A stretch of DNA of 64,000 bases from Myxococcus eversor (GCF_010894455.1 NZ_JAAIXY010000004.1:248001-312000); one strand, 5' to 3'. Shown: positions 36,451-46,818, counted from the first letter of the stretch. Numbers and translations are program-made. Notes: generated by a model from the letters alone, not told the origin.

Positions 36451-37504
36451 GTCGCTGCTCCAGCGCGGCGCGCGACTCGGGGCGCAGACGCTCCGAGGCC
36501 AGCTTCAACGCGCGCCGCGACAGCAGTCGGTAGATGGGGGCGACGTCGTCGGGGAGGGCCGCGAGGTGCGCGGCCACCACGCCCGCGTCGCCTCGGACGA
36601 TGGGTCCGGTGAGGCCTCCCGCGAGGCCCCGGGCTTCCATGCCACGCAGGGCGGAGCGCATCAGCGGCAGCAGGGCTCGCAGGGCGTCCTTCGGGTCGAT
36701 GCCCGCGGCACCGAGCGCGGCGACGGCGGCATCCGCGAGCGCCACCATGAGACCCGCGCTCATCACCGCACCCGCGTGATAGGCGGCGCGGTGGCCCTCG
36801 GGCACTTCCAGCGTGTCCAGTCCCACGTCGACGGCCATGTGACGGAGCACGTCTCGCAGCGCGCGCGAGCGGGTGCTGATGGCGGCGGTGTGACCCGCGA
36901 GCGAGTCCCGGGCGGAGGACACCGCGCAGAGCGGATGGAAGGAGCCGAGCGCGCGACCTCGCGGCGGTCCCAGTGCGTCCAGGGACAGCGCGCCCGCGGT
37001 GTGAACGAAGGCGACGGAGCGGGGCAGGGTGGTGGCGAGCTCCTCCGCGACGCGAGGGACCTCGGCGTCGGGGACGCAGAGGAGCACGAGGCGCGCGCGC
37101 CGCAGGTCCTCGGGGGTCGCGGTCTTCAGGCCGAGGGCTTCGGCGCGAAGGCGTCCCTCTTCTGCGCGTGAATGCATGCGGACGGGCCAGCCGGTTGCGC
37201 TGAGCGCGAGGCCCAGTGCGCCACCGAGTCGTCCCGCTCCGATGATGACCACCGGTGGGCGGGCTGTGTGCGGCGTGGTTCTTCCGGCTCGCGACGGGCG
37301 GAGCGCCGAGCCTCTTCGGGGAGCTTCCGGTGCGGCTCCGCGTGCCGCCGCGTCACCGAGTTGCCGCGAGGTGTCGAGGCTGCTTTCCGGAGAGTGCTTC
37401 TGTGCTGCTTTGCCAGCACGCTTCCGTGAGGCACCCGTGCCCGCATTGGGAGCGGGCTTCCCCGCACCCTTGCCACTCCGCGTCCGTGGGACGCGGGGAC
37501 TCAT
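36443..37504 (-). CDS. Rossmann-fold / DUF2520 protein with long basic N-terminus
   Basis: A 353-residue protein. Residues 1-78 are a Lys/Arg/Pro/Ala-rich, probably disordered extension. Residues 80-200 are an NAD(P)-binding Rossmann fold (VVIIGAGRLGGALGLAL). The rest is the helical DUF2520 domain (AAYHAGAVMSAGLMVALADAAV). These proteins are related to ketopantoate/pyrroline-5-carboxylate reductases; the reaction is not established. The ATG overlaps the stop of the ClpA-like gene (ATGA), so it is translated from the same transcript. Confidence 0.8.
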   Translation of the reverse strand: MSPRVPRTRSGKGAGKPAPNAGTGASRKRAGKAAQKHSPESSLDTSRQLGDAAARGAAPEAPRRGSALRPSRAGRTTPHTARPPVVIIGAGRLGGALGLALSATGWPVRMHSRAEEGRLRAEALGLKTATPEDLRRARLVLLCVPDAEVPRVAEELATTLPRSVAFVHTAGALSLDALGPPRGRALGSFHPLCAVSSARDSLAGHTAAISTRSRALRDVLRHMAVDVGLDTLEVPEGHRAAYHAGAVMSAGLMVALADAAVAALGAAGIDPKDALRALLPLMRSALRGMEARGLAGGLTGPIVRGDAGVVAAHLAALPDDVAPIYRLLSRRALKLASERLRPESRAALEQRLR

Positions 37505-40056
37505 CGCACCCGCTGGAACGCGAGCTGACCGGCGAGCAGCGCGACTCGCACCTTGTCGCCCGCGCCGAACTCACCAGAGAGGATGCGCTCCGCGAGCGGC
37601 CCTTCCACCAGCCGCTGCACCATCTGCCGCATCGGCCGCGCGCCGAGCTGCGGGTCGAACCCGCCCGACTTCAGCAGGTGGCCCACCACGTCCTGGCCCG
37701 CGGAGTACTCGATGCCGCGCTCGGTGGAGAGCCGCTTGCTGCTCTCCTCCAGCAACAGCGTGGCGATGCGCGCGACCTCCTCCTCCTCCAGGGGCCGGAA
37801 AGGGAGCCGCTCGTCGATGCGATTCCACAGCTCCGGGGGCAGGGCCTTGCGCGCCGCCGACGCCGCCAGCTCCAGCGCGTTCGTCGTCGCCGAGCCCTCC
37901 GAGCCGAAGCCCAGCGGACGACCCGTGCGGGAGAACGCCTCCGCGCCCAGGTTGGTCGTCATCACGATGACGGTGTTGGAGAAGTCGATGTGCCGACCCT
38001 TGCCGTCCGTCAGCCGCCCCTCCTCCAGCACCTGGAGCAGCAGCATCTGCACCTCGCGGTGCGCCTTCTCGATTTCGTCCAGCACCACGACGGACGAGGG
38101 CCGCCGCCGCACCGGCTCGGTGAGCTGCCCACCCTCGCCGAAGCCCACGTAGCCCGCCGGAGAGCCGATGAGGCGCGACACCCCATGCGCCTCCGCCATC
38201 TCGCTCATGTCCAGCCGCACCAGTGCATCGCGGTTGCCGAACAGCACCTCCGCGAGTCCGCGCGCCATCTCCGTCTTGCCCACGCCCGTGGGGCCCAGGA
38301 AGAGGAAGCTGCCCATGGGCCGGCGCGACGCGAAGCCCGCGTAGTTGCGACGGATGACCCGCGCGATTCGCGCAATCGCCTCTTCGTGTCCGATGACCCG
38401 CTCGCTCAGGTCCTGCTCCAGCCGCAGCAGGCGCGACGAGTCGTTCATCAACAGCCGCTCCTCCGGCACGCCCGCGAGCTTCGCCACCACCCGCGCCACG
38501 TCGGAGACCTCCACCACGTCGCGTCCCTCGCGGTGGCACCGGCTGCCCGCCAGGTCCACCACCGAGATGGCCTTGTCCGGCATGAACCGGTCCGTCACAT
38601 AGCGGCTGGCCAGCGACGCCGCGGCCTCCAGCGCCTCCGGGCGATAGCGCAGCGCGTGGTGCTCCTCGTACCGGCCGATGATGCCGCGGAGGATCTCCAC
38701 CGTGTCAGGAACCGACGGCTCGTGCACCACGACGGGCGTGAAGCGCCGCTCCAGCGCCGGGTCCGCGCTGATGAACTTGCGGTACTCGTCGTGCGTCGTC
38801 GCGCCGATGCAGGGGAACTCACCGCGCGCCATCGCCGTCTTCAGCTCGTTCGCCGCGTCCTGCGGCCCGTCGCCCGTGGAGCCCGCGCCCACCAGGGTGT
38901 GAATCTCGTCGATGAAGACCATGATGCGGCCTTCCGCGCGGCGGACCTCTTCCTTCAAGGTGTTGAGCTTCTCGGAGAAGGAGCCGCGCAACTGGGTGCC
39001 CGCGACCAGCGAGGCCATGTCCAGCTCCACCACCACCTTCTCCGCCAGGCTCCCACGCAGGCTCAACAGCCGCTGCGCCACGCCTTCGACGACGGCCGTC
39101 TTCCCCACGCCCGCCTCACCCAGGAGGCACGGGTTGTTGGTGCGGCGCTTGCCGAGGACGTCGATGACCTCTTCGATTTCCCGCGCGCGGCCCACCACCG
39201 GATCCAACCGACCCTCGCGGGCCAGCTGACTCAGGTTGCGGCCCAGCGACGTCAACATCGGAAACGCCTTCGGGTCCAACGCCAGCGACGCGCCTCGGGC
39301 CACCGGCGCGGGTGCGGGCGTCGGAGCGGGGCGCGCTACGGGCGCGGGCGGAGGGGGCGTCGGAGCGGGAGGCGGCACCGCGCGGGCCACCGGAGCGGGC
39401 GCGGGCGGCGGCGGAGCGGCCTTGGGCGGGGGCGCTTGCTGGACCTCGTCGTCATCCACGTCGATGAGGTCCCTCGGTGAGAGGGCGGGGGTGGTGACGC
39501 GCGGCGGCGGAGGAAGCGGGGGCGGCGTCGGGAGGGGGCGCGGCAGGCTCACCGCCACGGCCGACGCGGGCAGGGGAGACGGAGGCGCCCCCAGGGGGCG
39601 GGCGGGGACGGCGGGGCGCGCGCCGAGCACATGCGTGCGGCCAGGCTGGAGCTTGCGCGGCATCCGCCCGCTCACGAAGTAGGAGACCGCCGTGGTCCGC
39701 AGGGTCGCCAGGTCCAAGCCCGTCTGCGTCAGCAGCTCCTGCGCGACGCAGCGCACCCGGGTCACCGCGATGAGCAGGTGGAGGCAATCCGCCTCCTGGG
39801 AGCCACAGCTCGTGGCGATTTCCCGGGCCTTCTCCCTCAGCTCGCGAACGTGGCCGTCCGCTTCCGCCGGCGCGGCGGTGAGCAGGTGGAGGAGGGCATC
39901 CTCGTCCACGCCCCGCTCCTTCAGCAGGAGCTGCGCCCGGTTCTCCACCGTGAAGAGCGCCAACAGCACGTGGGCCGAAGTAATCTTCTGGGCCACGCTC
40001 CGGGCGATGTCGTTCGCTTCTTGGAGGACCTGGGCGAGATCCGTGCTTTCGACCAT
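37501..40056 (-). CDS. ClpA/ClpC-like double AAA+ ATPase with Pro-rich linker
   Basis: An 851-residue Hsp100 protein. Residues 1-140 are a Clp N-domain. Residues 145-265 are a linker of Pro-Ala-Pro-Val repeats. AAA1 has [13 protein letters not shown] near 310 and Walker [15 protein letters not shown]2 has [13 protein letters not shown] near 590, Walker [11 protein letters not shown] and a D2-small C-terminus. There is no long ClpB-type middle domain. RPLGFGSEG sits where a ClpP-binding loop could be, but it is not a clear IGF/IGL, so pairing with ClpP is undecided. I start at MVESTDLAQ because GGAG precedes it. The usual role is ATP-driven unfolding of proteins. Confidence 0.88.
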   Translation of the reverse strand: MVESTDLAQVLQEANDIARSVAQKITSAHVLLALFTVENRAQLLLKERGVDEDALLHLLTAAPAEADGHVRELREKAREIATSCGSQEADCLHLLIAVTRVRCVAQELLTQTGLDLATLRTTAVSYFVSGRMPRKLQPGRTHVLGARPAVPARPLGAPPSPLPASAVAVSLPRPLPTPPPLPPPPRVTTPALSPRDLIDVDDDEVQQAPPPKAAPPPPAPAPVARAVPPPAPTPPPPAPVARPAPTPAPAPVARGASLALDPKAFPMLTSLGRNLSQLAREGRLDPVVGRAREIEEVIDVLGKRRTNNPCLLGEAGVGKTAVVEGVAQRLLSLRGSLAEKVVVELDMASLVAGTQLRGSFSEKLNTLKEEVRRAEGRIMVFIDEIHTLVGAGSTGDGPQDAANELKTAMARGEFPCIGATTHDEYRKFISADPALERRFTPVVVHEPSVPDTVEILRGIIGRYEEHHALRYRPEALEAAASLASRYVTDRFMPDKAISVVDLAGSRCHREGRDVVEVSDVARVVAKLAGVPEERLLMNDSSRLLRLEQDLSERVIGHEEAIARIARVIRRNYAGFASRRPMGSFLFLGPTGVGKTEMARGLAEVLFGNRDALVRLDMSEMAEAHGVSRLIGSPAGYVGFGEGGQLTEPVRRRPSSVVVLDEIEKAHREVQMLLLQVLEEGRLTDGKGRHIDFSNTVIVMTTNLGAEAFSRTGRPLGFGSEGSATTNALELAASAARKALPPELWNRIDERLPFRPLEEEEVARIATLLLEESSKRLSTERGIEYSAGQDVVGHLLKSGGFDPQLGARPMRQMVQRLVEGPLAERILSGEFGAGDKVRVALLAGQLAFQRVR

Positions 40057-40109
40057 TCGAGCTCCGGCAAGCGTGCAGCCGAGCGGAATACACCCTCTCG
40101 ATCCCGACG

Positions 40110-40119
40110 GCAAAATTTC
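40110..40119. repeat. GCAAAATTTC element, copy 1
   Basis: A+T-rich 10-mer repeated exactly at 40219-40228 in the same 231-bp intergenic region, standing out against very high G+C. Possibly a regulator site for the Clp-like gene or efflux operon 2. Confidence 0.35.
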
Positions 40120-40173
40120 CGCAACAGGTTGCTACAGGTCTGCGGAATCCTTGAGGTAGAAAGCCGCGCCACC

Positions 40174-40189
40174 TTCCATGAGGATGGAA
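40174..40189. promoter_or_regulatory. Dyad, candidate activator site of efflux operon 2
   Basis: Perfect inverted repeat TTCCAT-gagg-ATGGAA, centred about 76 bp upstream of the start predicted from the sigma-54-like promoter at 40232-40247. The sequence differs from the dyads of operon 1, so a different activator is likely. Confidence 0.5.
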
Positions 40190-40218
40190 TTAGGTTGGTC
40201 GGCTGCCCGTTCACCGCC

Positions 40219-40228
40219 GCAAAATTTC
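40219..40228. repeat. GCAAAATTTC element, copy 2
   Basis: Second exact copy of the 10-mer at 40110-40119, ending 3 bp before the -24 box of the promoter at 40232. Confidence 0.35.
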
Positions 40229-40231
40229 GAC

Positions 40232-40247
40232 TGGCCGAGCAATTGCC
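40232..40247 (+). promoter_or_regulatory. Sigma-54-like promoter of efflux operon 2
   Basis: TGGCCGAGCAATTGCC: TGGC and TTGC are both exact with the 7-bp spacing (GG-N10-GC) of sigma-54 promoters, preceded by C as in the consensus. Transcription would start near 40257, about 31 bp before the first ATG of the operon. Confidence 0.6.
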
Positions 40248-40287
40248 TTAGGGGGGCGCCGTACATCCCTCCGAGACCACTCACTCT

Positions 40288-40992
40288 ATGACCTCTCTCG
40301 TCCAACCCGTGCGCGTCTTCATCGACCCTGTCGAGGGAACGCCCGCCGCCGTCGAAGCCCGCCGATGGGTCTGGCCCCTGCTCATCCTCGCCCTCTGTGT
40401 GTCCGCCTCCGGGACGCTGTTTTCCCTTCGATGGGACGCGACCCCGGATGTCATCCGTGAGCTGCAGGCGTCCGGGGAGATGGCGACCATCTCCGAGGCC
40501 GACCTGAGCGACAAGATCCAGACGACGACCCGCAAGGCGCTCGTCGGTGGCATCGCCAAGGGCGTCTTCGTGATGCCCATGGTCGCGCTGCTCCTGGCCG
40601 CCATCCTCTGGGTGGTGTCCTGGCTCTTCGACCGGCCCGCCCACTTCGAGCAGCTCATGTCCGTGGCGGCGCTGGCGCTCCTGCCCATCGCGCTGTACCA
40701 CGCCGTCCTCGCCCTCTGCATCGCCGCGCAGCACACCATCTCCGTCGCTCGCGTCGCGCAGCTGGTGCCGGCGCATCTGGGCGTGCTCCTCGGGGGCCTC
40801 AGCCCGAAGATGGCGCGGGTGGCGTCCACCGTGGACTTCTTCAACCTCTGGAGCACGGGCCTGTTGGGCCTGGGCTTCGCCGCCGCCACGGGCATGTCGC
40901 GCAGCCGCGCGCTGCTCCTGGCCCTGGCGCTCTATGTGATGTTCGCGGGAGTGATGATGGTCGGTCTTCCGGGTGCGGGAGGTGCGCAATGA
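40288..40992 (+). CDS. YIP1-family membrane protein (first gene of efflux operon 2)
   Basis: A 234-residue inner-membrane protein with about five predicted helices (WVWPLLILALCVSAS, GVFVMPMVALLLAAILWVVS, LMSVAALALLPIALYHAV and two at the C-terminus). The layout and the helix 2-5 block fit the bacterial YIP1/DUF1282 family. Function unknown. It leads an operon of efflux genes and overlaps the next gene by 4 bp, suggesting a role in assembly or placement of the pump. Confidence 0.75.
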   Translation: MTSLVQPVRVFIDPVEGTPAAVEARRWVWPLLILALCVSASGTLFSLRWDATPDVIRELQASGEMATISEADLSDKIQTTTRKALVGGIAKGVFVMPMVALLLAAILWVVSWLFDRPAHFEQLMSVAALALLPIALYHAVLALCIAAQHTISVARVAQLVPAHLGVLLGGLSPKMARVASTVDFFNLWSTGLLGLGFAAATGMSRSRALLLALALYVMFAGVMMVGLPGAGGAQ

Positions 40993-42335
40993 ACGCCCTC
41001 ATCGTCGCCGCGCTGCTCACCGCCGCTCCTTCACCCGCGCCCACGCGCCTCACGCTGGAAGAGGTCCGCACCCAGGGCCGGCAGAGCACCACCGCGCTCC
41101 AGGCGGCGCTCGACCTGGCGGTCGCCCAGGAGGACGTGCACGTCGCGCGCGCTCCGCTCCTGCCCCAGCTCTCCGTCAACGCGTCCGTCGGCAAGAACTG
41201 GTTCGGTCGCCGCAAGTCCTTCAACCTGGTGCCGGACGTCAACAACCCGGGCGAGTTCGTGCAGATCCCCGTCGAGTCGAAGCCCACCAGCACGGGCGAC
41301 TACGACCTGGGCTTCATCCTCAATCAGGTCATCTACGACCGGGCGCGCTGGAAGCAGCTGGAGCAGAGCGGCGTCTTGCGCGACGCGCAGAAGAACCAGG
41401 CGCAGGAGGAGACGGACACCTCCGAGCTGGAGGCCATCCGCCGCTTCTTCACGCTCTTCCGCACCCAGGCCACCCGCCAGGTGCTGGAGGCCACCGTCAA
41501 GCGCAGCGAGGAGCAGCTGGATCGCGCGCGCTCCCTGTTCCAGGCCGGTCGCGTGGGCAAGGTCGAGGAGATCTCCGCGCTGGTGAACCTGGGCAATGAC
41601 CGCATCAACTTCGTCCAGTCCTACACGCAGCTGGTGACGGACCAGACGCAGCTCGCGGTGTGGCTCACCCGTCCGGGTACCGAGCCCGTGGAGGCGGTGG
41701 ACCCGGGCGTGCTCACCGAGGAGCCCGCGCCCGCGCCCACCATCGACCAGGCCATCGACTCCGCCCGCGAGAGGCGCCCGCTGCTCAAGGCGCTCCAGCT
41801 TCAGGTGCGCTCGGCGGAACTGCAGCGCGCCATCGCCCGCGCGGACTACCTGCCGGTGCTGTCGGCCCGCGGCCTCTACACCCGCCAGGGTCCGGACGCC
41901 GAGCAGGTCTTCACCGAGCCGCGCCTGCAGAACAACTTCCTGGGTAGCATCAACCTCGATTGGAACGTCTTCAACGGCTTCATCACGCCCGCCCAGACGC
42001 GGCGCGCGGAGGCCACCATCCGCAAGGCCCAGCTCACGCTGGCGCAGTCGGCGCGGGAGATTGAAGGCGAGGTGCGCGCCGCGCACCAGTCGCTGGAGGC
42101 GCAGATCGTCGCCGCCCGGCTGTCCGCCGAGAACAAGGAGGCCGCCATCCAGGGCCTCAGGCTGGCGGAGGAGCGCTTCAAGGCGGGTGCGGGCTCCACG
42201 CTGGAAGTCCGAGATGCCCAGCTCAGCCTCACGCAGGCGGAACTCAGCTTGTTGGAAAACAGGATTGATGTCGAAATCGCCCGCTTCAGTTTGTTGCGGG
42301 CCATGGGCGCCCTGAGCCCGGGAGAGACGAAATGA
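40989..42335 (+). CDS. TolC-family outer-membrane protein (efflux operon 2)
   Basis: A 448-residue outer-membrane efflux protein with a short signal peptide (MNALIVAALLTAAPSPA). TolC repeats begin with LTLEEVRTQGRQSTTALQAAL and, in the second half, TIDQAIDSARERRPLLKAL. Long coiled-coil helices surround LRLAEERFKAGAGSTLEVRDAQ. Both ends overlap neighbours by 4 bp (ATGA), a tight operon. Confidence 0.9.
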   Translation: MNALIVAALLTAAPSPAPTRLTLEEVRTQGRQSTTALQAALDLAVAQEDVHVARAPLLPQLSVNASVGKNWFGRRKSFNLVPDVNNPGEFVQIPVESKPTSTGDYDLGFILNQVIYDRARWKQLEQSGVLRDAQKNQAQEETDTSELEAIRRFFTLFRTQATRQVLEATVKRSEEQLDRARSLFQAGRVGKVEEISALVNLGNDRINFVQSYTQLVTDQTQLAVWLTRPGTEPVEAVDPGVLTEEPAPAPTIDQAIDSARERRPLLKALQLQVRSAELQRAIARADYLPVLSARGLYTRQGPDAEQVFTEPRLQNNFLGSINLDWNVFNGFITPAQTRRAEATIRKAQLTLAQSAREIEGEVRAAHQSLEAQIVAARLSAENKEAAIQGLRLAEERFKAGAGSTLEVRDAQLSLTQAELSLLENRIDVEIARFSLLRAMGALSPGETK

Positions 42336-43597
42336 AGTGGTGGAAGGGTGCGATTGCCGGTGCGCTGTTCCTCGGTGCCGCGGCCATCACGGCTGGGGGA
42401 CTGAAGGAGCGTCCGCCACCGTCCCAGGAAGTGCAGATCGCCAAGGCCCGCAAGGGCACCATCACCCGCACCATCACTGGCGCGGGGAAGGTGCAGGCGG
42501 CGACCACGGTGAAGATCTCCTCCAGCCTCTCCGGAGACCTGGTGGAGCTGCTGGTCAAGGATGGCGAGCCGGTGAAGAAGGGCCAGGTGCTCGGGCGCAT
42601 CGACAAGCGCATCTACGAGGCCGCGATGAAGCAGGCCATGGCGTCGCAGAACGCCGCGCGCGCCGATGCCCAGGTGGCGGAGGTGGAGGTCGGCCGCACC
42701 GTGGCGGAGCTGGGGCGGGTGGAGGGCCTGGTGACCAAGGGCCTGGCGTCCGGCGCGGAGCTGGACCTCGCCAAGGCGAGCAAGAACACGGCGGACGCGC
42801 GGCTGGCGTCGTCCCGCCAGCAACTGGCGCGCAACGTCGCCATCGTCGAGCAGGCGCAGGCGGACCTGTCGAGGACGACGCTGTCGTCGCCCATCGACGG
42901 CAACGTCATCGAGCTGTCGCGTGAGGTGGGTGAGCGCGTGCGTGGCTCGGAGCTGGCCGAGGACGTGGTGATGACCATCGCCGCGCTGAGCGCCATGGAG
43001 GTGAAGTTCGAGGTGGGCGAGCACGAGGTGGTGCACCTGAAGCCGGGCCAGCCCGCGGACGTGACGCTGGACGCGCTGGAGGGGCAGACGTTCCAGGGCT
43101 CGGTGGTGGAGATCGCCCAGAAGGCGCTCATCAAGAACCCGGGCACGGAGGCGGAGGTGACGAGCTTCCCCGTCACGGTGGCGCTGGACATGCGTCCGCC
43201 GGGCGTGCTGCCGGGCATGAGCGCGGAGGCTCGCATCTCCGCGGAGACGCGCGAGGACGTCATCCTGGTCCCCATCCAGGCGGTGACGGTGCGCGCGGAG
43301 CGCTCGCTGCCGGACTACAAGGAGTCGGTGGAGGGCGGCGGGCTGAAGGCCAAGCGCACCGAGACGCTGGCCAAGGTGGTGTTCGTGGTGGACGCGGCGA
43401 ACAAGGCGCAGGTGCGGCGGGTGCAGACGGGCATCGCCTCCGACACGGAGCTGGAGATCGTCTCCGGGCTGAGCGACGGGGACCGCGTGGTGGAGGGTCC
43501 CTACCGCACGCTGTCGAAGGAGCTGAACCACGGAGACAATGTCCAGGGGCCCGACCAGGGCGAGGCTCCTGGCGCGAAGGGCGGTCAGAAGTCGTGA
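42332..43597 (+). CDS. MacA-like periplasmic adaptor (efflux operon 2)
   Basis: A 421-residue membrane fusion protein. An N-terminal anchor ([17 protein letters not shown]) is followed by a lipoyl half ([20 protein letters not shown]), a helical hairpin around residues 85-175 ([20 protein letters not shown] and following), the second lipoyl half ([20 protein letters not shown]) and the beta-barrel/membrane-proximal part. It is shorter than the operon 1 adaptor and lacks its Gly/Pro-rich insertion. It connects the TolC and permease proteins of the same operon. Confidence 0.92.
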   Translation: MKWWKGAIAGALFLGAAAITAGGLKERPPPSQEVQIAKARKGTITRTITGAGKVQAATTVKISSSLSGDLVELLVKDGEPVKKGQVLGRIDKRIYEAAMKQAMASQNAARADAQVAEVEVGRTVAELGRVEGLVTKGLASGAELDLAKASKNTADARLASSRQQLARNVAIVEQAQADLSRTTLSSPIDGNVIELSREVGERVRGSELAEDVVMTIAALSAMEVKFEVGEHEVVHLKPGQPADVTLDALEGQTFQGSVVEIAQKALIKNPGTEAEVTSFPVTVALDMRPPGVLPGMSAEARISAETREDVILVPIQAVTVRAERSLPDYKESVEGGGLKAKRTETLAKVVFVVDAANKAQVRRVQTGIASDTELEIVSGLSDGDRVVEGPYRTLSKELNHGDNVQGPDQGEAPGAKGGQKS

Positions 43598-44346
43598 GTG
43601 ACGGCAGCGGCGCCGGCAACGGCCGGCTCATCCAGGTGGACGACATCACCCGCGTCTTCCATGTCGGTGGCGAGGAGGTGCGCGCACTGCGCGGCGTCAC
43701 CTTCGGCATCAGCAGGGGCGAGTGGGTGGCCATCATCGGGCAGTCCGGCTCTGGCAAGAGCACGATGATGAACGTGCTGGGCTGCCTGGATACGCCCACC
43801 AGCGGCCGCTACATGCTCAACGGCAAGGACGTGTCGCGCATGAGCGACGACGAGCTGGCCGTCATCCGCAACGTGGAGATCGGCTTCATCTTCCAGACGT
43901 TCCAGCTGCTGCCGAAGGAGACGGCGCTGGCGAACGTGGAGCTGCCCCTGGTGTACCGGGGCATGGCGGCGAAGGAGCGGCGGGAGCGGGCGAAGGCGGC
44001 GCTGGACAAGGTGCAGCTCACGCACCGCATGCACCACCGCCCCAATGAGCTGTCGGGCGGTCAGCGTCAGCGCGTGGCGATTGCCCGCGCGCTGGTGTCG
44101 GAGCCCTCCATGCTCCTGGCGGACGAGCCCACGGGCAACCTGGACTCCGCCACGGGCGAGGAGATCGTCCGGTTGTTCGAGCAGCTCCACAAGGCGGGCC
44201 ACACGCTGGTGCTCGTCACGCACGAGCCCAAGCTGGCGGCGCGCTGCCCCCGGGCCATCCGCCTGAGCGACGGCTCGATTGTCGCCGACGGCTCCGGACG
44301 TGAAGTGGCCATGGCCGTCGCCGGCCCGATGGTGGCAGGCGTATGA
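43594..44346 (+). CDS. ABC transporter ATP-binding protein (efflux operon 2)
   Basis: A 250-residue MacB/LolD-type ATPase: Walker [11 protein letters not shown]-loop [10 protein letters not shown], signature [15 protein letters not shown], Walker [13 protein letters not shown] and VTHEP switch. Start GTG, overlapping the adaptor stop (GTGA). It probably drives both permeases encoded next. Confidence 0.93.
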   Translation: MSDGSGAGNGRLIQVDDITRVFHVGGEEVRALRGVTFGISRGEWVAIIGQSGSGKSTMMNVLGCLDTPTSGRYMLNGKDVSRMSDDELAVIRNVEIGFIFQTFQLLPKETALANVELPLVYRGMAAKERRERAKAALDKVQLTHRMHHRPNELSGGQRQRVAIARALVSEPSMLLADEPTGNLDSATGEEIVRLFEQLHKAGHTLVLVTHEPKLAARCPRAIRLSDGSIVADGSGREVAMAVAGPMVAGV

Positions 44347-45581
44347 AGAGCGTGACGAGCCTGCGGGTGGATGTCCTGGAGGGGGCGCGCATCGCCCTGT
44401 TCTCCCTGCGCGCCAACCGTCTTCGCACGGTGCTGACGACGCTGGGCATTGGCATCGGCGTGGCCACGCTGCTGGCCATCGTCGGCATCATCCAAGGGCT
44501 CAACACGTCCTTCCACAAGCAGCTGGCGAGCTTCGGCGCCAACACGCTCTACGTCTCCAAGTTCCCGTGGATGATCAAGGGCGACTGGTGGAAGTACCGC
44601 AACCGGAAGAACTTCACCCTGGAGCAACTGCCCCGGCTGCGCGCCATGGCGCCGTTCATCACCGCGCTGTCCCCGTCCGTCTCCCGGCTGTCGGATGTGT
44701 CGTACGGGGGCGAGCAGATGTCGTCGGTGCGCATCCAGGGCGTCAACCACGAGTACCTGAGCATCGCGGGCTTCGACATCACCGGAGGCCGCTTCATCAC
44801 GGAGGCGGATGAAGAGGTGACGCGTCCGGTGGCGGTGATCGGCGCGGACGTGGCGGAGCGGATGTTCCCCGGCATCAGCCCGGTGGGACGGACCATCCGC
44901 GTGGACAACCGCTCCTTCCAGGTGGTGGGCACGCTCAGTCGGAAGGGGAAGGTGGTCAACGAGAGCATGGACCTGCTCGTGCTCATCCCCTTCAAGACGT
45001 TCTACAGCAACTTCGGCAAGGGGCGTCCGTTCGAGATCGCCATGGCGGTGGCGGACGCGTCCCAGGTGCGCATGGCGGAGGACCAGCTCATCGGAATCCT
45101 GCGCCGCCTGCGCGCGACGGAGCCGGGCCAGCCCGACGACTTCAACATCAACAAGCCGGAGGCCATGGCGCAGACCTACGCGCAGCTCACCGGCGCGCTG
45201 TACGGCGTGGCGGTGGGCGTGGGGCTCATCACCCTGCTCGTGGGCGGCATCGGCATCATGAACATCATGCTGGTGTCCGTGCGGGAGCGGACGCGGGAGA
45301 TTGGCGTCCGGCGCGCGCTGGGGGCTCGCAAGCGCACCATCGTCGTCCAGTTCCTCATGGAGGCGGCCAGCGTCTCCGCCGTGGGAGGCCTGCTGGGAAC
45401 GACGGTGGGGTTGGGGACGGCCAAGGTGGTGTCGTTGATAACGCCGCTGGCGGCGGACGTGCAGACGACCACCGTGCTGGGTGGGGTGTTCTTCGCGGCG
45501 CTGGTGGGCCTGCTGTTCGGCATCTGGCCGGCGGCGCGCGCGGCGAACCTGGACCCCGTGGAAGCCCTCCGGTACGAGTGA
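44343..45581 (+). CDS. MacB-like ABC permease A (efflux operon 2)
   Basis: A 412-residue permease with one N-terminal helix ([20 protein letters not shown]), a periplasmic MacB core (to about 290) and three FtsX helices beginning [20 protein letters not shown] and ending [20 protein letters not shown]. It overlaps the ATPase gene by 4 bp. The second permease starts 4 bp after its stop. Confidence 0.92.
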   Translation: MKSVTSLRVDVLEGARIALFSLRANRLRTVLTTLGIGIGVATLLAIVGIIQGLNTSFHKQLASFGANTLYVSKFPWMIKGDWWKYRNRKNFTLEQLPRLRAMAPFITALSPSVSRLSDVSYGGEQMSSVRIQGVNHEYLSIAGFDITGGRFITEADEEVTRPVAVIGADVAERMFPGISPVGRTIRVDNRSFQVVGTLSRKGKVVNESMDLLVLIPFKTFYSNFGKGRPFEIAMAVADASQVRMAEDQLIGILRRLRATEPGQPDDFNINKPEAMAQTYAQLTGALYGVAVGVGLITLLVGGIGIMNIMLVSVRERTREIGVRRALGARKRTIVVQFLMEAASVSAVGGLLGTTVGLGTAKVVSLITPLAADVQTTTVLGGVFFAALVGLLFGIWPAARAANLDPVEALRYE

Positions 45582-45585
45582 GTCG

Positions 45586-46818
45586 ATGAGAGCCTTCCTG
45601 GACAATCTGCGGCTGGCCCTGGGCACCTTCCTGGGCAACCCGCTGCGCTCCCTGCTGACGCTGCTGGGCATCGTCATCGGCGTGGCCACCGTCATCACGA
45701 TGATGGGCCTCATCGAGGGCCTGCGCACCAAGGTGAACAAGGACCTGGGGCGGCTGGGGGCTCACACCTTCCAGCTCACCAAGTGGCCCGCGGGCGGCTT
45801 CGGCCGCTTCAACTGGGCGAAGTTCGCCAAGCGCCCGAACATCGACATGGAGGACGTGCACGCCATCGAGATGCTCTGTCCGTCGGTGGGCGTGGTGGCC
45901 CCGTCGGATGACGCGGGCGGGCAGAAGGTATCGACGGCGAGCGCGGAGACGCGGCCCTCGGTGCGCATCATCGGCGCGTCCACGACGTACCCGATAACGA
46001 GCGGCGTCTCCGTGCAGTCCGGCCGCTACTTCAACGAGGTGGAGGGGCTGGACGGGCGCAGTGTGGTGCTCCTGGGCGTGGATGTGGCGGACTCGCTCTT
46101 CCCCGGCATCGACCCGGTGGGCTTCGAGGTGCGCATCCAGAACCGGCCGTTCCGGGTGATTGGCGTGCTCCAGCGGCGCGGCAGCTTCCTGGGCATGGTG
46201 AGCATGGACAACCAGGCCATCATCCCCCTGCGCGTGTACCAGCAGATGTACGGCAAGGAGTGGTCGCTGGCCGTCGACATCCAGGCGAAGGACCCGAGCC
46301 TGTTCCGCAAGGCGCAGGACGAGGTGACGACGCTGATGCGGCGGCGGCGCAACGTGGACCCGGACCAGCCCAACGATTTCGAAATCCACACCAACGAGTC
46401 GGTGACGGCGTCCTTCAACCAGCTCTCGCAGGTCATCACCATCGCCGGCATCGGCGTGTGCCTGTTGTCGCTGGTGGTGGGCGGCATCGGCATCCTGAAC
46501 ATCATGCTGGTGTCGGTGATGGAGCGGACGCGGGAGATTGGCGTGCGCAAGGCGCTGGGAGCCAAGCGGCGGCGCATCCTCGGGCAGTTCGCGACGGAGG
46601 CCGTGCTGCTGGCGCTCTTTGGCGGCGGCCTGGGCGTGGGGCTGGGCTTTGGGCTCGTCTTCCTCGGGGACTGGATGGTGGGCTTCCCCATGTCCGTGCC
46701 TCCGTGGGCGGTGGGCCTGGCCCTGTCGATGAGCTGCGGGGTGGGGCTGCTGTTCGGTATCTACCCGGCCGCCCGCGCCGCGAAGCTGGATCCCGTCGAG
46801 GCGATGCGCAACGAGTAG
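45586..46818 (+). CDS. MacB-like ABC permease B (efflux operon 2)
   Basis: A 410-residue paralogue of permease A with the same plan: LLTLLGIVIGVATVITMMG near the start, SLVVGGIGILNIMLVSVMERT and YPAARAAKLDPVEAMRNE at the end. MacB works as a homodimer. Two adjacent permeases with one ATPase suggest a heterodimer or two alternative pumps. I start at MRAFLDNL. Last gene of the operon. Confidence 0.92.
   Translation: MRAFLDNLRLALGTFLGNPLRSLLTLLGIVIGVATVITMMGLIEGLRTKVNKDLGRLGAHTFQLTKWPAGGFGRFNWAKFAKRPNIDMEDVHAIEMLCPSVGVVAPSDDAGGQKVSTASAETRPSVRIIGASTTYPITSGVSVQSGRYFNEVEGLDGRSVVLLGVDVADSLFPGIDPVGFEVRIQNRPFRVIGVLQRRGSFLGMVSMDNQAIIPLRVYQQMYGKEWSLAVDIQAKDPSLFRKAQDEVTTLMRRRRNVDPDQPNDFEIHTNESVTASFNQLSQVITIAGIGVCLLSLVVGGIGILNIMLVSVMERTREIGVRKALGAKRRRILGQFATEAVLLALFGGGLGVGLGFGLVFLGDWMVGFPMSVPPWAVGLALSMSCGVGLLFGIYPAARAAKLDPVEAMRNE

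Noticed and set aside
37255..39480. Plus-strand open frame of about 740 codons across the Clp-like gene
   Set aside because: Antisense shadow of a gene with complete AAA+ motifs.
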